A stretch of 64,000 nt of DNA from Mesorhizobium comanense (GTDB lineage Bacteria > Pseudomonadota > Alphaproteobacteria > Rhizobiales > Rhizobiaceae). The DNA is taken from positions 1-64,000 of the forward strand of contig NZ_SCNN01000028.1 in assembly GCF_005503535.1 (NCBI RefSeq), in the 5' to 3' direction. This document shows, one piece after another, positions 16,202 to 24,173 of the stretch (within the stretch, counting starts at the first letter, position 1; each line of letters starts with the position of its first letter). The notes under the pieces were generated by a model. The model was not told the origin of the DNA and did not search any database. It saw nothing but the letters and a program-made list of their open reading frames with translations. The translations under genes and the position numbers were made by a program.

Positions 16202-16690
16202 TCAGTTGGCGACGACCGTGAGGGTCCCCTTCATTCCGAGCTCGTAATGACCAGGCATTAGGCAGGCGAAGTCGAACTGGCCGACGCTGGTGAAGGTCCA
16301 GACGATCTCGCCGTTTCCTTGGGGGCCGATGCGGATCGCATTGAGGTCGGCGTGTTCCATGTCGGGAAGCCTCTCCATCCCCGCCTTATGCTCCATCAAC
16401 TGCTCATGCGTATCCATGACAAATTCGTGGCCGTATTCGCCTTCATTGGTGAAGGCCAGACGCACCGTCTCGCCCTTTTTCACAGTGACTGAAACCGGAT
16501 CGAACGCCATCGATCCATCTTCGTTCTCGACCATGCTGATCGCGATGGTACGGTCTACTTTGGCCGCCATGCCCGGCTGGCCGATAATCATCATTTCATG
16601 GCCGTCATGAGTGCCGGAATGCACTCCCGTCGCAAGCGCCGGGGCGGCGAAGAGGACCATCGCGACTGTTGGCATCATGCATTTCTTCAC
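16202..16690 (-). CDS. Exported cupredoxin-domain protein
   Basis: A 162-residue periplasmic blue-copper-like protein. The GTG at 16690 is chosen because AAGGGGAGA lies just upstream and a clean signal peptide follows (MKKCMMPTVAMVLFAAPALA). Copper ligands are visible as His 88 (YGHEF), Cys 143, His 148 and Met 153 (FACLMPGHYELGM). It may carry electrons or copper to a periplasmic denitrification enzyme; no nitrite reductase gene is in this window. Not a classical azurin or pseudoazurin by length. Confidence 0.85.
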   Translation of the reverse strand: MKKCMMPTVAMVLFAAPALATGVHSGTHDGHEMMIIGQPGMAAKVDRTIAISMVENEDGSMAFDPVSVTVKKGETVRLAFTNEGEYGHEFVMDTHEQLMEHKAGMERLPDMEHADLNAIRIGPQGNGEIVWTFTSVGQFDFACLMPGHYELGMKGTLTVVAN

Positions 16691-16830
16691 GCGATTTCTC
16701 CCCTTTGCGAATGTGTTGAGTTTCACCCATCCAGAGGTGGCCGCCGGCTCCGTTCGGACCGCGATCGAGGATCACTGGAACCGGACCGCCAGGGCAGCTG
16801 TAGTCCTCGCCGACTGTTGCGGCCGAAAAC

Positions 16831-17220
16831 CTATGGCCCGGTTTGCACCGGGGATAAACTGAGTTGCCGCATCGAAAATGCGCCTTCCTTTGCAGTGTTC
16901 GCGATGTCGTCGAACAGGAGCGCGACATCCAGGTAGACGCTACGGTCTCGTTCGGCAGCCCCCATTTCGTCAAGGTCCTGCAGGAAGAAGAGAATGGCTT
17001 CGATGCGTTCGCGTTGGCCGCGGGCATTGGCGAGATGTTCGCGGGCGATCCGTCGGATCTCCAGAGCCGCAAATCGCGCCAACGTCTCGTCGAGCCTGGA
17101 ACGGCACTCACAATCCAGCTGGGCGTCGTTGATCAAGATTGCCAGCCGGCCGAAAAAGGCCATGTCGGCAAAGCGCCGGATGCCGTCGTCAATGCTACTC
17201 GATGGAACGTTCTGCTTCAT
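16831..17220 (-). CDS. Unknown 129-residue protein
   Basis: A largely helical soluble protein (ARFAALEIRRIAREHLANARGQ, then a hydrophobic AILFFLQDLDEMGAAERDR) without a recognised domain; one CEC near residue 36. It is followed 140 bases downstream by the cupredoxin gene on the same strand and is divergent from nnrS. A ribosome-binding site is not obvious. Context suggests an accessory of denitrification. Confidence 0.6.
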   Translation of the reverse strand: MKQNVPSSSIDDGIRRFADMAFFGRLAILINDAQLDCECRSRLDETLARFAALEIRRIAREHLANARGQRERIEAILFFLQDLDEMGAAERDRSVYLDVALLFDDIANTAKEGAFSMRQLSLSPVQTGP

Positions 17221-17401
17221 ATCTTGTTCGCTCCTATGCCAAGGCCAATCACAATCCTGCTGGCGTCCGATCGAGCTGTTGGCGCGGCGCGAGGGAAGAC
17301 GTTTCGCGGCCGATTACACGACGGACGGAGCAGCGCCGTCTTATCCACCGATCCGGTCTCGAAAACTGGTCTTGATTATAGTCACCCGTTTTGAAGCCTG
17401 T

Positions 17402-17415
17402 TTGCGTTTGAGCAA
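17402..17415. promoter_or_regulatory. NnrR-type box upstream of nnrS
   Basis: TTGCG-TTTG-AGCAA, within a near-palindrome TTTGCGTTTGAGCAAA, 121 bases before the nnrS ATG. One base deviates from TTGCG-N4-CGCAA. The 315-base space 17221-17535 holds this site and no gene. Confidence 0.7.
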
Positions 17416-17535
17416 ATACGGAGACCGATCGCCCACGCTATTGCCTTCGGATCGGCTTTTTTCGATCGCCGTTCTTGCGAACGGCGAAGCAGAACGAGGA
17501 TCTCGTGTCAGCCATCCCCGTGGAGGAATTGTTGC

Positions 17536-18693
17536 ATGGCGACTGACGGGAGTGCGCTCGCTTTCGATGCGAAGCGGATACCGGCGCCGTTTCAGCCATT
17601 TTTTCTTATCGCCGGGCTGGACGCGATCGTGGGCGCGGCGGTCTGGTTGCCCCCGGCGTTCGGAATACAGGCCATCGGCCCGACCGGGATTTCTCCCGGC
17701 GATTGGCATCGTGACGTGCTTCTGTTCGGGATGGTTCCAGCCATCCTGACTGGTTTTCTGTTGACGGCGCTGCCCCGATGGACAGGACGTCGTGCGGTGT
17801 CGCCGCTCACCACGCGTTTGCTGGTCGCTCTATGGCTGTGCAGCCGGGGGACTTTCCTGTTCCTGTCGCATTCGGCCGGGCTTGCCCTCTCGGCGCTGTT
17901 GGTCCTGACACTCCTCTTGATCGCGGCGGGACATGTGATCGCCAGCCGGGACCGCCGCAACCTGAAGATAGTGTTTCTGCTGATTATCTTTTGTGGCAGC
18001 AACGTGCTCACGGCAGCGTCCTGCCAGGTAGAATTTGCTCTGCGACTGGCCTTGGCTTCGATCATCGGCCTCCTCATGATCATCGGAGGACGGGTCGTGC
18101 CGGCTTTGACCATGGCGTACGTCGAAAGCGCCGGCGGACGGATCTTCATCGATCGCTCCGCTGTTTTGGAGTACGCGGCAGCGGTCGTGGCAGCATGCGC
18201 CCTTGGTTCGTGGGTTGTCGCGCCGCAGGCGCAATTCACCGGCCTTGCCTGCGCCCTTGCTGCCTGCAGTCAGGTGATGCGGGTCGCCCAGTGGAAGGGA
18301 TGGCGGATGGTGGCGTCGTCGTCAGTTCTCGCTCTTCATATTGGGTATGGCTGGATCACCGTCGGTTTCGGGCTTCTGGCGATCGACATTTTCGCGCCTG
18401 CAAGGCTGGGGCAGGCGGCTGCCGTTCATGCCTGGACGATCGGCGCCATCGGCACGATGGCTCTCGCGATCATGGCGAGCATGATCCGCAAGCACAGCCG
18501 CCGCCCTTTCGCGACCTCGGTTCTTGCCACTAGCGCGTCCGTGGCGATGACAATTTCCTGCCTGTCGCGCCTCCTGGTCGAATTGTTGCCGGGCTACGGT
18601 GCTCTTTTGGCCGGCATTTCGGGCACACTGTGGGTTGTCGCCTTCGGCCTGTTTCTGGTGGCCTTCCGTCGAATGCTCATACCACGGGCGTGA
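17536..18693 (+). CDS. nnrS: NnrS, heme-copper membrane protein of the NO response
   Basis: Polytopic membrane protein of 385 residues with about 12 hydrophobic segments, the normal NnrS size. The PFFLIAGLDAIVGAAVWLP start, the HRDVLLFGMVPAILTGFLL segment and the RVVPALTMAY segment match the family. NnrS relieves nitrosative stress and depends on heme and copper. A GGAGG site nine bases before the ATG supports the start. An NnrR-type box lies upstream, which fits NnrR control of nnrS in other alphaproteobacteria. Confidence 0.93.
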   Translation: MATDGSALAFDAKRIPAPFQPFFLIAGLDAIVGAAVWLPPAFGIQAIGPTGISPGDWHRDVLLFGMVPAILTGFLLTALPRWTGRRAVSPLTTRLLVALWLCSRGTFLFLSHSAGLALSALLVLTLLLIAAGHVIASRDRRNLKIVFLLIIFCGSNVLTAASCQVEFALRLALASIIGLLMIIGGRVVPALTMAYVESAGGRIFIDRSAVLEYAAAVVAACALGSWVVAPQAQFTGLACALAACSQVMRVAQWKGWRMVASSSVLALHIGYGWITVGFGLLAIDIFAPARLGQAAAVHAWTIGAIGTMALAIMASMIRKHSRRPFATSVLATSASVAMTISCLSRLLVELLPGYGALLAGISGTLWVVAFGLFLVAFRRMLIPRA

Positions 18694-18902
18694 GACGCCC
18701 GAGCTACCAGATCCGGAAGAGCAATCGGTCAGCAGCATCGTCTGGCGAGTAGGAAGAGGAGAGGGACAAGCACCCGGCGGTCTCGCTTTGGACCAGTCAT
18801 CCCGATGACTGTGAATCGGCTTGGACTCCGCGCGCCAATTGAATGATAAACGATTGAATTACCCCTGACATGCGGGCGGCATATCAACCGTCCCAAAGCA
18901 TC

Positions 18903-20168
18903 TTAGGCGCTTCGACCAGCTGGCTGACGGCCCAGAAGCCACATCGTGATGTTGTGGACAAATCCCACGAAGGCGAGGCACCAGGCCGCGCCAGCGACGA
19001 AGATGAAGTAGCGTGGGATTGATAGTAGGAAGCCCAGATCCAGCGCCTCGGCCATCTTGAAAGTGCAGACAGTGTACATCCCCAGCGGGAACACCGCGCC
19101 CCAATAGGAAGGATCGTAGCGTAACGGAAAGCGGCGGTAGATATGCCGCCAGACTCCGAGCAGCAGCAGCATTGGAATCCACCATGTTCCGGTCGCCCAG
19201 AAAAATACAGTGAAACCCTTGATGAAGGGCAGCAGCGACTGCAGAAAAGGCGCCCCTTTGGTGTTTTCGACAAGCGTGGCGCCTACCAGCACTGAAATCG
19301 CCATAGCTCCCATATTTATCCAGTAAGGCGGAGACAAGTCGCCCGGCGAAAATGCAAAAAACGTATAGCGATAAAAGATCAGTGATATCATCCAGATATA
19401 GAACATTCCGCCCCACAGCCACATTGACAGAGCCAGAAAGTTGAGTTCGATGCGATAGGGCTGCGCCCAATGAGCCGCAATCAACGCGCTAAGCAGGGCT
19501 ACCGACTGCGTGGCGACGATCGCGAGCAGCCAAGCGCCGGTTAGAGCCTCCTCCAGAGGAGGTTTCTTCTGTTTAACGGTGAGCGCCACGAAGATCGCAT
19601 AGGTCAGGCCCAACCAGAGCACCAGCCCGATCAACCAAAACGCGACGGCGACAGTCAGGCTATGGGCGATGATGAGACATTGGCTACCCAAAATGCAGGA
19701 TGCGGCAACGAACGTAAAGAAGCCGGGGGCGCGGCGGTGGTCGATCAGATCGCTGAAGAAATCCGACGGAAACCACGCCAATCGCAGCAAGGTAAGCACG
19801 GTAATAATGAAATAGATCGCGATATTCAGGACAAATATGCCGACGCCAACAGCGGGCATGCCGAGAAGGCTGAGGCCGATCGACAAGACCCCCGTTGCCA
19901 TCACCATGGCAAAATAAGCCGGAGACAGGTCTCTAACACCCGCCCGAAGCTCGATTGATAGGTTGGTCGCCCTACCCAGTACCATTCCTCCCAGCCGGCG
20001 CAAAAAAATCATCGGCAAGGCCCATATTCGGTCTTGGGCGATCCCCTCCGGCATCGCGGGCCGCTCGATACGATACGCGGCCGACATATCTCCAATCGCT
20101 AGCATCCAATCGCTGGCAATGGAGCAATCGCTTAACAACGTCCCAAACGTCCCCATAGCGTGATCCAA
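18903..20168 (-). CDS. TDT/SLAC1-type anion transporter
   Basis: Ten-helix membrane protein of the tellurite-resistance/dicarboxylate transporter (TDT) family, related to TehA and SLAC1 anion channels. The core starts LRAGVRDLSPAYFAMVMATG around residue 75. The first ~60 residues of the frame do not look like the family, so the true start may be the ATG near 19985 (residue 62); GGAGG lies almost next to it. Located after a 56-residue membrane protein and an FNR box, and next to narR-narK, it may move nitrate, nitrite or another anion. Substrate is not deducible. Confidence 0.8.
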   Translation of the reverse strand: MDHAMGTFGTLLSDCSIASDWMLAIGDMSAAYRIERPAMPEGIAQDRIWALPMIFLRRLGGMVLGRATNLSIELRAGVRDLSPAYFAMVMATGVLSIGLSLLGMPAVGVGIFVLNIAIYFIITVLTLLRLAWFPSDFFSDLIDHRRAPGFFTFVAASCILGSQCLIIAHSLTVAVAFWLIGLVLWLGLTYAIFVALTVKQKKPPLEEALTGAWLLAIVATQSVALLSALIAAHWAQPYRIELNFLALSMWLWGGMFYIWMISLIFYRYTFFAFSPGDLSPPYWINMGAMAISVLVGATLVENTKGAPFLQSLLPFIKGFTVFFWATGTWWIPMLLLLGVWRHIYRRFPLRYDPSYWGAVFPLGMYTVCTFKMAEALDLGFLLSIPRYFIFVAGAAWCLAFVGFVHNITMWLLGRQPAGRSA

Positions 20169-20243
20169 GCAACGATGCCGCGGACGCCAATTTGTGGAGG
20201 TGGCCCATCCTCAAGGTTCCCCTGACATCTCATATCTGGCGCT

Positions 20244-20414
20244 TCAGGCTTTCGGCTTGATTGAATTCTGGTGAGGTTTCTCGTCCGTTTTGATCAGCGC
20301 GCCGTGCTGTTTGCGTGACCTATGACGCGATTCGAACGAGGCGTAGGCCAGCACAGCGAGGAAGGCAAAGACATCCAACACTAAGACAGTGACCGTCGAG
20401 CTTTCCGCTGGCAC
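20244..20414 (-). CDS. Small single-span membrane protein, 56 residues
   Basis: The GTG at 20414 follows AAGGAGAACAGGT. The product has one strongly hydrophobic helix (VTVLVLDVFAFLAVLAYASF) and a basic, polar tail (ESRHRSRKQH), so it is probably anchored with the tail in the cytoplasm. An FNR box lies 67 bases upstream, and the TDT transporter follows 75 bases downstream, so it may be a small partner subunit of that transporter. No family recognised. Confidence 0.6.
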   Translation of the reverse strand: MPAESSTVTVLVLDVFAFLAVLAYASFESRHRSRKQHGALIKTDEKPHQNSIKPKA

Positions 20415-20442
20415 ACCTGTTCTCCTTCCTCGACTGGTTGAG

Positions 20443-20478
20443 GTGACGGCAAGAGTGACGGCAAGAGTGACGGACAAG
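20443..20478. repeat. Three tandem copies of a 12-base unit next to an FNR box
   Basis: Copies of GTGACGGCAAGA at 20443, 20455 and 20467 (the last ends GTGACGGACAAG). They fill the space between the FNR box at 20481 and the ribosome-binding site of the 56-residue gene, so they would lie around the transcription start or in the leader. Confidence 0.8.
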
Positions 20479-20480
20479 CT

Positions 20481-20494
20481 TTGACCTGGATCAA
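20481..20494. promoter_or_regulatory. FNR/FixK-type box overlapping the narR stop codon
   Basis: TTGACCTGGATCAA is a full match to TTGAC/T-N4-ATCAA. It covers the last codon of narR and lies upstream of the 56-residue membrane gene and the TDT transporter, which it could activate under low oxygen. Confidence 0.75.
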
Positions 20495-21240
20495 CCAGAA
20501 TCAAGGATCTCCGCGACTTCGGTCGATCGGATCACGAAGTCATCGGTCTCAGGCCCGTCGGTAACGGGGTCAAACCCGCACTCGGCGGCTAGCCGGAGAG
20601 CGTCATGAATCACGACAATTTGGCCATCGACTCGAATGCCTGAGTTGCTCAGGCTGGACAACGCACGCGAAAAGGATTCTCGAGTTATACCAAGTTCGGA
20701 GGCGATCAGCATCTTCTCAAACGGCAGGACTACTTTGTTTGGAGTGCGCTGCCTCTGTGAGAGGGCCAAGAGGTAACATCCCACACGCTGGGTCGCGGTT
20801 CTCAACTTGAGGTTCTTGATTTGACGGACCATGCGCCGAAATTGCTGCGCGAGGCTTCCGATCACGGCATGTGCCAACAAAGGGTCTGCTTCCACGGCTG
20901 CACGAAACGCCGCAGCATGAATCAACAGAAAGCGTGACGGCTCAGGTACCCGGGCCTGCATGAGGTAGGGCGCTCCGGTCAGCACAGCAGCAGGGATGAT
21001 CAGATCCGGGGCCCGGACGGCCTCGATCAGCACTTCACGACCTTTGGCCGATCGTCCAAACAATTGCGCTGACCCCGCCAGCACGATGAGTTGGAAGTTC
21101 GGCACGTCACCTTGCTCGAACAAGACTGTGCCGGACGCCACACCGTGGACCATGGCATTTCGCAGTAGGTCAGTTCGCCTGGACGCGGATAGCGATCGAA
21201 ACAGCGGCAACCCCTCCGGGTCCAGTTCCTTATCTGTCAT
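20491..21240 (-). CDS. narR: NarR-like Crp/Fnr-family regulator
   Basis: A Crp/Fnr regulator of 249 residues: cyclic-nucleotide-type sensor domain, then helix-turn-helix with EKMLIASELGITRESFSRAL, whose E..SR recognition helix suits FNR-type half sites. It lacks the N-terminal Cys cluster of O2-sensing FNR. Position directly upstream of, and divergent from, a narK fusion plus narGHJI matches Paracoccus NarR, which activates nar genes in response to nitrate or nitrite. A DNR/NnrR-type NO sensor is the alternative. The ATG at 21240 is preferred to a TTG at 21249. Confidence 0.8.
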   Translation of the reverse strand: MTDKELDPEGLPLFRSLSASRRTDLLRNAMVHGVASGTVLFEQGDVPNFQLIVLAGSAQLFGRSAKGREVLIEAVRAPDLIIPAAVLTGAPYLMQARVPEPSRFLLIHAAAFRAAVEADPLLAHAVIGSLAQQFRRMVRQIKNLKLRTATQRVGCYLLALSQRQRTPNKVVLPFEKMLIASELGITRESFSRALSSLSNSGIRVDGQIVVIHDALRLAAECGFDPVTDGPETDDFVIRSTEVAEILDSG

Positions 21241-21319
21241 TCCGTGCAACAGATTGTCTCCTCGACCAAGCCTCTCCCAACCACTGCTGCATCGTTTGCG
21301 ACAAAAGTCACAGCAGTCT

Positions 21320-21333
21320 TTGACTTAGATCAA
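21320..21333. promoter_or_regulatory. FNR-family box of the narKGHJI promoter
   Basis: TTGACTTAGATCAA matches the FNR/NarR consensus. It is centred in the space between narR and narK, ~93 bases before the chosen narK start, leaving room for a transcription start ~41 bases downstream of its centre, as for class II activation. Confidence 0.8.
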
Positions 21334-21419
21334 TGTTGCAGGGCGCCAGCTTGGCCATGTTGGCTTTGGGCGGACGCGATTCCGTTCCTATGGACCAACT
21401 GTCAAAGGGGCCGTCGACG

Positions 21420-24158
21420 ATGCAAACGACCGTGTATCCGAAGTCCAGTCAAATCCTGGGTGCGAGCACGGCAGCGTTCACGGTCTGCTTCGCCGTCTGG
21501 ACCATCTTCTCCATCATCGGCATTCGCATGCGCCAGGAACTCGGCCTCAGCGAAACACAATTCGGCTTGCTTGTCGGCACGCCGATCCTGACGGGCTCTC
21601 TCATTAGGGTCGTGCTGGGTATCTGGACGGACCGCTATGGCGGTCGGATCGTCTTCACGGGGAACATGCTCGCCGCCGCCGTCGCGACCTTTCTGCTGTC
21701 CTATGCTCACACCTATCCGCAAATGCTCGTGGCCGCCCTCGGCGTTGGCATAGCCGGTGGCTCGTTTGCAGTCGGTGTTGCCTATGTGTCGCGCTGGTTC
21801 CCGCCGGAACGCCAAGGCACGGCCCTTGGCATCTTTGGCGCCGGCAATGTCGGTGCCGCAGTCACCAAATTCCTCGCTCCTTTCGTGCTCGTCGCCTTCG
21901 GATGGCAAACCGTGGCGCAAGTCTGGGCAGCCGGTTTGGTCGTCATGGCCGTCATCTTCTGGCTTACGACGCAGGACGACCCCATTATCGTCGAGCGGCG
22001 GCGGTCTGGCATCAAGCCGAAAAGTGCATGGCTCGAACTCGAGCCCTTGAAGAACGTGCAGATCTGGCGCTTCGCGCTCTATTATTTCTTTGTCTTCGGC
22101 GCCTTCGTCGCGCTCGCGCTCTGGCTGCCGCAATATCTCATCAACGTCTACGGCCTGGACATCAAGACGGCCGGGATGATCGCGGCATTCTTCTCGGTTC
22201 CGGCGAGCCTGTTTCGCGCCTATGGCGGACACCTGTCGGACACCTTTGGCGCACGGCGCGTGCTCTACTGGACGTTCCTGGTCTCGGTCGCTGCGACCTT
22301 CATCCTGTCCTATCCACCGACCGACTACATGGTCCATGGCCTCAAGGGCGTAACCTCCTTCCATCTCGAGATGAGCCTCGTCGGCTTCGTCATCACGATC
22401 TTCGTGCTCGGCTTCTTCATGGCCCTCGGCAAGGCAGCCGTCTACAAGCACATCCCGGTCTACTATCCCGACCATGTCGGTTCGGTCGGCGGTCTCGTCG
22501 GCATGATCGGTGGCCTGGGCGGTTTTCTGCTGCCGATCCTGTTCGGCCTGCTGCTTGACCTCACCGGCCTATGGACGAGCTGCTTCATGGCGCTTTTTGT
22601 CCTGGTCACTGGTGCGCTCCTGTGGATGCACGTCGCCATCCGCCAGATGGAGCGCGGCGTCGCGGGCGAGGCGCTCGCCAAGCTCCCGCCTTTCCCCGAA
22701 ATGCAGGGCATGCCCAAGCCGGCGATCGGGCCACAGAAAGGCGGCGCTCTCACCGACTGGCGCCCGGAGGACCCCATTTTTTGGGAGGAGAAAGGGCGCC
22801 AGATCGCGCGGCGCAACCTGTGGCTTTCGATCCCGGCGCTTCTCCTTTCTTTTGCCATCTGGCAGGTATGGTCCGTCGTCGTCGCCAAGCTGCCGCTCGT
22901 GGGTTTCACCTTCACCACCGACCAGCTCTTCTGGCTCGCGGCTCTGCCCGGAATCTCGGGCGCGACGCTGCGCATCTTCTATTCCTTCATGGTGCCGATT
23001 TTCGGCGGCAGGCTCTGGACGACGCTCACGACCTGGTCGCTCCTCATCCCGGCGGTCGGGATCGGCTATGCAGTGCAGAATCCTGACACCCCCTATGTCG
23101 TGCTGTTGATGCTGGCGTTGCTTTGCGGCCTTGGCGGCGGCAATTTCGCCTCGTCTATGGCCAATATTTCCTTCTTCTTCCCGAAGGCGGAAAAGGGCAA
23201 TGCGCTTGCGCTTAACGCCGGCCTTGGCAATCTCGGCGTCAGCGTCGTCCAGTTCGTCGTGCCGCTCGCAATCACCGCCGGGATATTCGGCTGGTTCGGT
23301 GGCGATCCGGCCATGGTCAAGGGACCGACGGGCGAGGCGCCCTTGTGGCTGCAGAATGCCGGGTTCGTATTCGTGCCGTTTATTGCGATCTCGGCTTTTG
23401 CGACCTGGTTCGGCATGAACGACATCGCTTCGGCCAAGGCATCCTTCACCGAGCAGGCCGTGATCTTCCAGCGCCGGCACAACTGGATCATGTGCTGGCT
23501 CTACACTGGAACTTTTGGGTCTTTCATTGGCTATTCGGCCGGATTCCCGCTGCTCACGAAAATGTTGTTCCCGGACGTCAACGCACTTCAGTTCGCCTTT
23601 CTCGGCCCGCTTGTCGGCGCCCTGTCGCGCTCAGGCACCGGGTGGCTGGCGGACAAATATGGCGGCGCGCGCGTCACCTTCTGGGTCTTCGTCCTAATGA
23701 TCGCGGGTGCAGCAGGGGTTTTGTGGTTCATCGGCATCAAGGATCAACCTGGTGCGTTCCTTGGCTTCTTCGCCGCGTTCCTGCTGCTGTTCTTCGCCAC
23801 CGGTGTCGGCAATGCCTCCACCTTCCAGATGATCCCGGTGATCATGGCCAAGGAGATGGGCCGCTTGATGCCCACGGCAGATGCAGAGACGCGCCGACGG
23901 CAGGCGGAGAAGGAGTCCGCCGCCATCACCGGCTTCACCTCGGCTATTGCTGCCTTCGGCGCCTTCTTCATCCCGAAGAGCTACGGCAGTTCGATCGCCT
24001 TGACGGGCGGGCCGAGCGCCGCGCTCTGGGGGTTCTTGATATTCTACGTCAGCTGCCTCGTCATCACTTGGGCCGTCTACACCCGCAAGGGCGGCCTGCT
24101 TCACGATATCGAGCGCGCCAAGCGTGGTGCGTCCGTCCATCCGGCCGTAGCCGAATAA
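21420..24158 (+). CDS. narK: NarK1-NarK2 fusion, nitrate/nitrite transporter
   Basis: Two complete major-facilitator nitrate transporters in one 912-residue chain with about 24 helices. The first half resembles nitrate/proton symporters (NarK1) and the second half nitrate/nitrite antiporters (NarK2), as in Paracoccus NarK. MFS nitrate-signature Gly-rich stretches occur in each half (GVGIAGGSFAVGVAYVSRWF; LCGLGGGNFASSMANISFFF). The junction is near residue 450-480. The start at 21420 has AAGGGG upstream; ATG at 21390 is possible. narG follows after 15 bases. Confidence 0.92.
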   Translation: MQTTVYPKSSQILGASTAAFTVCFAVWTIFSIIGIRMRQELGLSETQFGLLVGTPILTGSLIRVVLGIWTDRYGGRIVFTGNMLAAAVATFLLSYAHTYPQMLVAALGVGIAGGSFAVGVAYVSRWFPPERQGTALGIFGAGNVGAAVTKFLAPFVLVAFGWQTVAQVWAAGLVVMAVIFWLTTQDDPIIVERRRSGIKPKSAWLELEPLKNVQIWRFALYYFFVFGAFVALALWLPQYLINVYGLDIKTAGMIAAFFSVPASLFRAYGGHLSDTFGARRVLYWTFLVSVAATFILSYPPTDYMVHGLKGVTSFHLEMSLVGFVITIFVLGFFMALGKAAVYKHIPVYYPDHVGSVGGLVGMIGGLGGFLLPILFGLLLDLTGLWTSCFMALFVLVTGALLWMHVAIRQMERGVAGEALAKLPPFPEMQGMPKPAIGPQKGGALTDWRPEDPIFWEEKGRQIARRNLWLSIPALLLSFAIWQVWSVVVAKLPLVGFTFTTDQLFWLAALPGISGATLRIFYSFMVPIFGGRLWTTLTTWSLLIPAVGIGYAVQNPDTPYVVLLMLALLCGLGGGNFASSMANISFFFPKAEKGNALALNAGLGNLGVSVVQFVVPLAITAGIFGWFGGDPAMVKGPTGEAPLWLQNAGFVFVPFIAISAFATWFGMNDIASAKASFTEQAVIFQRRHNWIMCWLYTGTFGSFIGYSAGFPLLTKMLFPDVNALQFAFLGPLVGALSRSGTGWLADKYGGARVTFWVFVLMIAGAAGVLWFIGIKDQPGAFLGFFAAFLLLFFATGVGNASTFQMIPVIMAKEMGRLMPTADAETRRRQAEKESAAITGFTSAIAAFGAFFIPKSYGSSIALTGGPSAALWGFLIFYVSCLVITWAVYTRKGGLLHDIERAKRGASVHPAVAE

Positions 24159-24173
24159 TCAGAGGCAAGAGCA

